NCBI GenBank assembly: GCA_963921425.1
Contig: OY992837.1
Span: forward strand, 14,853,896 to 14,917,895
DNA from: Dryas octopetala
Lineage: Eukaryota > Streptophyta > Magnoliopsida > Rosales > Rosaceae
DNA: 64,000 bases
Reading direction: 5' to 3'
Below, piece after piece: positions 56,197 to 64,000 of this stretch; the stretch's first letter is position 1; every line of letters starts with the position of its first letter. The notes below the pieces were generated by a model that was not told the origin of the DNA, did not search any database, and saw only the letters and a list, made by a program, of their open reading frames with translations. Made by a program: the position numbers and the translations under genes.

Positions 56197-59078
56197 ATTG
56201 TCTAATTGGATATATACTAGACTTCTGTACGTAGGTGCTTACAACTCTATGAAATTTTGAGGAAGCTTAAAACTTAAACTTCTGTAGGTTTTAGGGTTTA
56301 GGAGGAAGCAAAAATCATCATCACCATTTAAGGAAGTAGTAGGTCTGAGAAAGAGAGAGCTTAATTGGAGATTTCATAGAAAAGCAGATCGAGATGGGGA
56401 CGATGGTTTAATTAATAATGGTCTTTCGTTCTTGTTTGATTTTGTCTTCTTTTTTTTTTTTAATTGTTTAACTAGGGAAAGCCAAGTTGCATTTGCCTTC
56501 CTTTTTTTTTTTTTTTTTTTTAATAAAATGATATCGGAGAATTTGGAGGAGGATTTCAATTCGGAATATCGGATGTAGTACTGACAAATGTTCTTAATTA
56601 ATTACTAGAACTGAAATCCGGCGTTTTTCTCTCATTCTTAATTTCTTATATAATTAGACTAATCTTGCACGAAACATATTTGACCCAACTTAAATGATTT
56701 CGAGATGCACTCAACAATGATCAAAATTTGTCAAAATAAACAGTTGGACGTGATGTTTCTCTCTCAACTGCTCATGATAATTGAATGACTTTTTTGGGTT
56801 AGAAATGATAGATAACATATTTGCTTACTTCTTAAATATTTATTTTGTATAATAAATACATATAAATATTTAAATTATGAAAAATTAGAGTTTTCTAACA
56901 TTTCTTATTTAGAAAAAAATGTTATGAATTTTTTTTTTTAAATAAAGTCCTTTAACCATTGTTTTGTCAAATAAATATGTTATTATTTTTAACTTTTTAA
57001 AGGTATAAGGTATGAGTTCATATCATACCTTTTTAGGGCATATAATGAGATTTGTGGAGGCCTCTCAAAATGTCAGAGTTAAAATTTAATATTAAATCGA
57101 CAAACATGAAGAAATAAAAATGCACTGCCAAATATTCGAAAAATAACCTCCGAACATTTGGCGCCTGGTATATGTAAAAAAAATAAAAACTAATTAACCA
57201 ATATTATAAAACATGAAATAGTTACAATATTATTCGTCTTTAATTAATTAGAATTTTAAAAGTTATAAGACTTTAGTCAGTAAATTGTAAAATTAAATGA
57301 CCTAAATGGAAGTCTCCTTTTTATAGCTAATTACATTTAAATAAATAAAACATTTTAATATTACATAATGATTAATATATGTCGATTTTCTTGTCTCATA
57401 TAGGTCATTGAATTTTTAAATTTTATCTCATTTTAGTTACTAAACTCAATCCACTTGTTTGATGTCATATATATTGATGTGTTGAAAATTAAATACTTAT
57501 AGGCATTAGTATAGACATCGAATAAAAGCAATGTCTATCAGATATATCAACATCAAAAATTACAAAATACTAATATCAAAGTTCTCAAACACATCAGTTT
57601 GCTACTATTTTCGATATCTCATACCATTTCATCTTATATTCTCTTTTAAACATCAATTTTCTTTATAAATTGTGTTGTTTATAGTTATCTTAGGCGTCGG
57701 TACGTGTTTATTGTTTAACATATTTTTTTCTAAATGCAATTATATAGAAGTATTATTACTACCATAAATTTTCAAGATTTCATAAACACATAAGTTAAAT
57801 ACATATACTTGAAAGTAACACTAATTTCTCATTGTTTAAAAAAACTACATATCCTACAAAATTTAGGAACCATTAATATATTGATCCCTAACCCAACAAT
57901 TGGATATGTGTAATAACATTATAAAGAATGTGGTTATGTACCTATATCCGTATTCGATTACCCTCATCTAGGGCTAAACACCTAATCATTTATAATGAAA
58001 ATCTAGCTCTCTTTACATCCAAGAAAGAATGTCATTGCATCTAGGCCTCATCAAGGAAAAAAAATATGTTGTTGCATTTTCAGCAGTCTTGCACATCTGA
58101 AATTTATAGTTTTTCTTTTGTTCTTGAGAACCGAAGCAGATTTTATATATAGATACTAGAAAGGGAAAAAAATTACAAAGTTCTGTCCTCTTGGAGATGG
58201 GAAAGCAACCAAGATGGTATCTCACCATACCAAGAGGAAGCAGAACTACAATTTAAAGCTATGTGCCACCCTATTACAGTCACGAGGAGCATAGTTGTAA
58301 TTAGAGGGAGAAAAAAGAGCCCATACCCTCTTTAATTAAGTAACATAAGCAAGACAGGCATGTGCTCACCAATGAATGTATAAATCCAATCACAGTAAGT
58401 CTCTTGCAGGTAAAGTAATTTAGACTCAAACCATAGTCAATGAGAGAATTTTATTTAAAGATGCTCTAAATTTTGTTTTATGAAAAATTTGTTAAGATTT
58501 GAAGTGGGCACAACACAAGTACACAAGCAGAGTGTGATAAAAAAGAAAGAAAGAAAGAAAAGAAAACTAAAGGCAAATTATACCAATTACAATTACTCAG
58601 AAGTGGCAGATGTGAAACAGCCGCACAGAAAAAAAAAAAAAAGCTCGATCAATTGAGTCAATTCCATCAATTGTCTTATACCTCTCCAACCACATACATC
58701 ATATCAAAAGTAAAGGTGTCGATCACCTACCAATTTTCAAAATTAAATTAACAAATTAAATATATATAATAAAACAAAATTATTTTTGAATTATTTTCAG
58801 ATTCGGTTGAGATGATTTCGACTCAAATTTAATAATTGTTTATTTATTTTTAAATTTATTTTTTCGATCATGAGAATTGATTTGCCGTGTTTCTCTTTTT
58901 AATTAATTATCGCAACTCTTATCTTAATTATTTTTCTCAAATTTACTCTGTTATCTATTAAATTTATTATATTTGTCAAAATATCAATATTTACAAAATA
59001 AAAATAATTATTTTACACTCGTGGGAGCGAGTGTGAAAAGACTAACACGCGTGTGTATATATATATATATATGAGCAA
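56197..59078. other. Intergenic AT-rich DNA
   Basis: BAHD 2 promoter region followed by about 2.8 kb without a recognised gene. Two poly(T) runs (56450 and 56502) and a (TA)n tract at 59055 are the only clear features. Confidence 0.5.
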
Positions 59079-59252
59079 ATTACAATTTAGTACCTCAACT
59101 TTATATGTTATTTCAATTTAGTACCCCAACTTTGAAAATTTGCAAAAAAGTACCTCAACTTTCATTTTGTATCAATTTAGTACCTCAACTTTGAAAACTT
59201 GCAAAAAAGTACCTCAACTTTCATTTTGTGTCAAAATAGTACCTCCGTTACA
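59079..59252. repeat. Tandem GTACCTCAACTTT repeats, host of the CACTA insertion
   Basis: Three degenerate units of about 60 bp (AATTTAGTACCTCAACTTTG, then GCAAAAAAGTACCTCAAC) begin with GAGCAAATTACAATTTAG, a MULE-like end. The CACTA terminus interrupts the array at 59253, so the CACTA element probably inserted into an older repeat. Confidence 0.7.
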
Positions 59253-59705
59253 CTACAAGAAAAAAAGGTTTGGGAGAGGAACGGAATTCGTCGCCCAAAG
59301 TAGAGTTTTTGGGCGACGAAATTGGTTCGTCGAGCATTTGGACGCCCAAGAGTTTGGGAGACGAACCCATAAATTTCGTCGCCCAAAGACACCTGGGGCG
59401 ACGAATTTTTTTTGTCTCCTAAGACATAAAATTCGTCGCCCAAAGTATGTTTAGGCGACGGACAAATTTCGTCGCCCAAAGAGGGTTTAGGCGACGAACA
59501 CCCTTATTCGTCGCCCAAAGCATGTTTGGACGACGAAATTATCCGTCGCCTAAACATGATTTGGGAGAGGAATAACTAATTTTCTCGCTGGAACGTGCTT
59601 TGGGCGACGAAATTTGTCCATCGCCTAAACATTCTTTGGGCGACGAATAAGGGTGTTCGTCGCCCAAACCCTCTTTGGGCGACGAAATTTGTCCGTCGCC
59701 CAAAC
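59253..59705. repeat. Subterminal repeats of the CACTA element
   Basis: More than a dozen copies of TTCGTCGCCCAAAG or its inverse, including perfect inverted pairs such as TTAGGCGACGAACACCC and its complement. Such motif clusters bind TNPA/TNP1-type proteins in En/Spm elements (family knowledge). The gap from 59706 to 59872 is AT-rich and holds nothing else. Confidence 0.85.
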
Positions 59706-59872
59706 GAATTTTATTTTAAAAAAGAAAATTTTATTTAAATTATATATATGAATTTAATATTTAAAAAAAAAATCTTTATTCAAAAACTATATAAAACAAA
59801 ATTAATAAATTTATATATCCAAAATATCCATACAAAGTAGAAACAATTTAATTAATACATACATACAAATAA

Positions 59873-61742
59873 CTAATGGCCCCCTAGGTCAGTAGCATCA
59901 TCGACACCGGTGGAGGAGTCTGGCATGCACTGGTCAATGTTGGGCGGCAGCACAAACCCAGGTACAATCCTGGCCAACTGGCCAAACATCTGCTGCATCT
60001 GCTGCACCTTACTCGTCTGCTCCGCATATGCCGCTCTCGATTCTTCTAGCAACTGGCCAAACATCTGCTGCATCTGCTGCACCTTACTCGTCTGCTCCGC
60101 ATATGCCGCTCTCGATTCTTCTAGCTGACCCTTCAACAACTGCACTTCAGTGGTTAGGTTGACTAATTCTGCAGATGGCTGAGATGAAGACCCGGCGCTG
60201 AGATCACGAACCCGACCCGCTCCCATTCCGCGTATCTCCCTACCACGCCTAACACCCAGTGTCTCCGTCATAATACGAAGACCGGCATCGGGATCGGGGA
60301 CTGAGATCGACTCCAACGGAGTGTCCGGAGGGTACTGGCTGGCCACCTCCTCCAAATAACTCGCCTTCTTGGCGAGCATCTCAGCCTTCAAAATATTATA
60401 CACAAGTTAGGAATTAAGAAATCAAATACAAAAATTTAAATTTGTGAAATAAAACTAAAATATAAAAAACTAACGTGCTTCGCCTTGCCCTTGTCGTTGC
60501 CGGGTCGGGCATAAACATCCCCGTAGTTGTCGACCTCCGGAAATTGCGAACCAGCCTGAAAGAGAATGTAATGTTGACAAAAACTCAAACAATACTAAGG
60601 AATATATATATATATATATATTAAATTAAATAATAGCGCACCTGACGATACGACTCCACCCGGTATGAGAAGGGCATGGAACCACCATGATGATCAATCC
60701 TTGCGGGCGCTTTCCGGTTCTGAAGATTGGCATTCGACTTCCTCTGTTAAATATTAAGCAAATTGTAAATGCACATATTAGTGTATACACAATAAAGGAA
60801 TAACATAAGAAAAAATAATTTTGAAGTCCTAAAATGATATAACATACCAAAAATTCCGGACTCTGAAAATGAGTGCACAACCACTGCCACTGATCAAGCC
60901 GAGCTGCCATCTCCGGAGGAGGGCTGGCCAATGCCTCATCTGCCGATCCAAACATGTTATATTCTCTGTGCAGCTTGTGCTTCCATTGTGTGTACACTTT
61001 TCTCAATAACTTCTCCATATACGTAGCTACATCCGGATCCTCCATCCGAATGTCATAGTTTACCTGAAAAAAATGCAATTATCAAATTGTTAGGAATGAT
61101 CAAATTAATCATTTTATATTAATCGAAATATACTCACAGAAATGGAGCCCATAATGCTCCTCTTGATGGCGTCATCAACCTTTTCCCAACTGGGGAAAAG
61201 CATGGGGCATTCACCACGGATAATCGATCCGACAAAGGAAGCGAAAGTACTATGGACCTCCTTGCTCGGTCGTAGGTGACCTTGCTCAAGAATGATTCGA
61301 ATCCTCTCGTTCATCGTGCGAGTGATTCGCGACGCCTTCAACCCTCTACTTATCCCCCTTGTGGTTTTGGTACCTAGAAAAGCAAATATAACATATTAAT
61401 TTCACAGTAATCTTAAAACATCTAAATAAAATTAAACATAAACACAAGTGATGTGAAAACATTTTTCTTACTCTCTGATGATGAGGCAGTACGAGTGGAT
61501 GATGCAACATTATCATATGCACCATAACGGTGACCACGTCGGGCCCTCCGTGCCGACTGAATCGCAGACCCAGTACTAGATGAGAGATCTGGGGGTATCG
61601 CCGGGGTCGATTCGCCCTGGGCTATGAGGTCGGGCTGTACTGCAGGGGCAGGCTGGGCTGCAGGGGCAGGCTGGGCTGCAGGGGCGGACATGGATGCTGA
61701 AGTGGACCTCCGAGATCCACCCCTGTTCGAGATCAAACTCAT
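59873..61742 (-). CDS. TNP1-like protein of the CACTA element (Transposase_24 family)
   Basis: Six exons on the minus strand: 61472-61742, 61138-61373, 60848-61063, 60642-60743, 60475-60555, 59873-60385. All junctions are GT-AG and frames agree. The N-terminus is Ser/Ala/Pro-rich and ends with an Arg cluster. The middle exons carry FASFVGSIIRGECPMLFPSW and VYTQWKHKLHREYN-type sequence of the plant En/Spm Transposase_24 domain. The last exon has a coiled coil in which a 25-residue unit (EESRAAYAEQTSKVQQMQQM) occurs twice in tandem. In related elements the product binds subterminal repeats. A splice acceptor lies directly before the first ATG, so an upstream non-coding exon is likely. Confidence 0.82.
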
Positions 61743-61825
61743 CTGCACAATTCAATAAATATTTATGTTAGTAAAAAAGAAAACTAAAGTAATAACTTAC
61801 TAATCTGAATCACCATTATCAATTA

Positions 61826-61933
61826 CTAATCTGAATCACCACTAGAAATACTCATTTCATCATCATCATCATCGATACCATCAACATCATCATCTTCATA
61901 TTCATCTTCATCTTCATCTTCATCTTCATCATC

Positions 61934-61966
<33 letters not shown>

Positions 61967-64000
61967 GATGAAATCATTAACATCAATTCGGGGAAGTGGC
62001 CCAAGATCAATTGATAAGGCATCGATCTCAATTGGAGGAACGTCATGTATCTCGACTTGTTGTATGATAACATCATTGTTGTATGGATTAGGTATGGTCG
62101 AAGATGAATCATCTTGATAGGCCACGTCATCCTGATTTTCTTTTTCCGGAATATCCCATATATTTCGATTCTGAATCATCTGAGCTACTTTCCAACCCAC
62201 ACCCGCCTTAGGGTCATCCAGATAACATACTGGTTTTGCCATTGTGGCAAGAATAAATGGATCATTCTCATACCATCGAGTGTTTGTATTCACAGATATT
62301 AAGTCGTAATCGAGTTTAATACTGTTGTTCCTATTCGGGTCTGTATTAAACCAATGACACTTAAATAACACAACTTGAAAGCGATGCGAGTACAAGACTT
62401 GATGTACACTCGTCAGCTTGCCGTAGAAATCAACCGTGCCAGTCTCCAAGTTCTCTACACAAACCCCGCTATTTTGAGTGCTCAAGATGGCATCTCGTTC
62501 TACAGTTAAAAACTTGACTCCATTCACATTACATCCAGAAAACGTTTCAACCCATTGAATACCACTCGCCAAACTCATTAACTCCTTGTATAACGGCGAA
62601 TTATCATCAGTCAGCTTTTCCATCTGTTAAAAGACAATGGAATTAATATATTACAAAAAATTTACAAACACATGAACGAACTGATCATTATTGTCAGTAA
62701 TCACTTACATGTTCCTTAAACCATTTAGGAAACAATTCCCGATGCTTTTTCTGTACACGTTCCATGTCCCATCTTGGATAGTCGCGGTTCATTAGTTCCT
62801 CATGATCAATGCGTAAAAAGTCAACTTTTTCGCAATTGTTGAGTATGAACCAATGAGCCACCTCTATATCGTGTTTCGAGAATTCAACAGCTGATTTAGG
62901 GGCTTCGCCAAATGGTCGTGTAATTTGAGAAAAGACAGAAAGTGTCTCATTTTTTTCACCACCGTCGTCGTTGCGTTGGGGGCGATTGAATGACGTCTCA
63001 ACACTGCTGAGATACATTGCACAGTACGTGATGGATTCATTTGCAATGTATGCCTCTGCTATGGAGCCTTCGGGGCGTGCCCGGTTTCGGACGTACCTTT
63101 TGTAATTACCCAACATTCTGCAAATGTAATTACATAGTGAGAAAACTTTTGTGAGTAACATAGAGCTGAACTTGGAGAATAGTAATGAAATAGTTTAGAA
63201 ATTGTTACCTTTCTATTGGGTACATCCACCGATAACTGACCGGCCCAGCAAGAATTGCCTCTTGCGGTAAATGTATCATTAAATGAATCATTATATCAAA
63301 AAAGGTCGGTGGAAATATTTGTTCAAATTTGCATAGGATGTACACAATCTCATCTTTCAATTTTGACATGTCCGACACGCGCAACGTCTTAGCGCAGATA
63401 TGCTGAAAGAACCTCGACAACCCAACAATCGGTTCAACCACATCTTCGGGCAAAAACTTTCGAATACCCACCGGAATCAGACGTTGCAATAAAACATGAC
63501 AATCATGACTTTTCAAGCCCAAAATTTTTCCAGAGTCGATTTTCACATTTCGAGAGATATTGGCCGCGTATCCATCTGGAAATTTGACCGATGCAAGAAA
63601 CTTTAAGAATTCTTTCTTGTCCACAGGCTTCATGGTATAAAATAGATGTTTCTTTATCATTTTATCACCCTTCTTCGTTAACCACAAATGTTTCCTGATG
63701 CCCATTTCTTGCAAATCTTGTCGAGCCTTAATTGTGTCCTTTGATTTTCCCTCAATGCCCAAGATTGTCCCCACCAAACTTTCGCACACGTTCTTCTCAA
63801 TATGCATTACATCGAGATTGTGCCTGATTTTCAACTTGGACCAATACTCCAACTCGAAGAATATCGACTTGTTTGTCCAATTTAGATGTGCAGGTGACCT
63901 TGGCATATTTCGTTCTTTGTTAGAGGGATGTTTACCAATCCGGCCAAATTCTAAGTTATTCAACTGCCTGAAGATGTCATCACCAGATAATTCTTTAGGT
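61826..64000 (-). CDS. TNP2-like CACTA transposase, C-terminal part
   Basis: Minus-strand exons: 63209-64000 (runs past the edge), 62709-63117, 61826-62623, all with GT-AG junctions in frame. Family motifs: LDVMHIEKNVCESL (TNP2 core end), then the DUF4218-type block with VEPIVGLSRFFQHIC and FEQIFPPTFFDIMIHL, KWFKEH at the exon 2 end, and a DUF4216-type block with DFYGKLTSVHQVLYSHRFQV in the last exon. The C-terminus is a run of Asp and Glu of about 45 residues (about 61850-61975). The start and catalytic N-terminal half lie beyond the window. No stop interrupts the visible exons. Confidence 0.88.

Larger units (their letters stand above)
59253..64000 (-). mobile_element. CACTA (En/Spm) transposon, terminal part with TNP1 and TNP2 genes
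   Basis: The terminus CACTACAAGAAAAAAAGG lies at 59253; preceding bases TTA would be the 3-bp target duplication, but the other end is outside the window. Both genes run on the minus strand, TNP2-like upstream of TNP1-like, as in autonomous En/Spm elements. The exons that are visible have proper splice sites and no internal stops, so the element may be intact or recently active. Confidence 0.9.

Noticed and set aside
59140..59479. Frames across the CACTA terminus
   Set aside because: They translate subterminal repeats in both directions and cross the transposon boundary.
59910..60128. 72-codon plus-strand frame with internal repeat
   Set aside because: Antisense shadow of the duplicated coiled-coil unit in the TNP1-like gene.
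61852..62130. Met-rich frame
   Set aside because: Shifted frame of the Asp/Glu-coding GAT repeat at the end of the TNP2-like gene.

Overview
The window is nuclear DNA of a flowering plant, most likely a eudicot. It is AT-rich, its genes carry short GT-AG introns, and it is packed with plant transposon families. A rosaceous plant is plausible from the gene families present, but nothing in the sequence proves it. There is one assembly gap (34858-35057).

Few host genes can be recognised. They are: an intact ten-exon serine carboxypeptidase-like (SCPL) gene on the minus strand (3818-8298); an intron-less type I MADS-box gene (minus, 22330-23244); a tiny MZT1/GIP1 gamma-tubulin-complex adaptor gene (plus, 39856-40071); two BAHD acyltransferases in the same orientation (minus, 50914-52320 and 54808-56196); and two broken copies of a class III (GH18) chitinase gene (41353-42252 and 54280-54471). 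The chitinase copies lie in a duplicated segment that straddles a young retrotransposon and the first BAHD gene. A triplicated, decayed cyclic-nucleotide-gated-channel-like segment lies at about 25990-28625.

Much of the rest is mobile DNA, often with clean insertion signatures. Left edge: degraded Ty3/gypsy gag and LTR, then a 500-bp hAT element. 8542-9135 and 38539-39023: small hAT elements. 10505-14707: a 4.2-kb hAT element with perfect 8-bp target duplications, a remnant transposase dimerisation domain and three internal repeat arrays. 20021-22120: MITEs in a row. 24667-25515: a long foldback element. 31110-31860: a decayed pararetrovirus-like fragment. 18947-19506 and 33067-34539: Mutator-like fragments. 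40228-40622, 42870-43187 and 43368-43560: MITEs. 45220-50637: a complete LTR retrotransposon with a tRNA-iMet primer site and ATTTT target duplications, inactivated by one stop and one frameshift. 59253 to the right edge: one end of a CACTA (En/Spm) element carrying both a TNP1-like and a TNP2-like gene.

No operon-like organisation or CRISPR exists here. The most unusual signals are a near-perfect 51-bp-arm inverted repeat at 29159-29401 whose two arm mismatches are both G:U compatible (candidate small-RNA precursor), an insertion/empty-site pair that dates a MITE relative to the chitinase duplication, and the chain of MITEs separated by (TA)n tracts next to the MADS gene.
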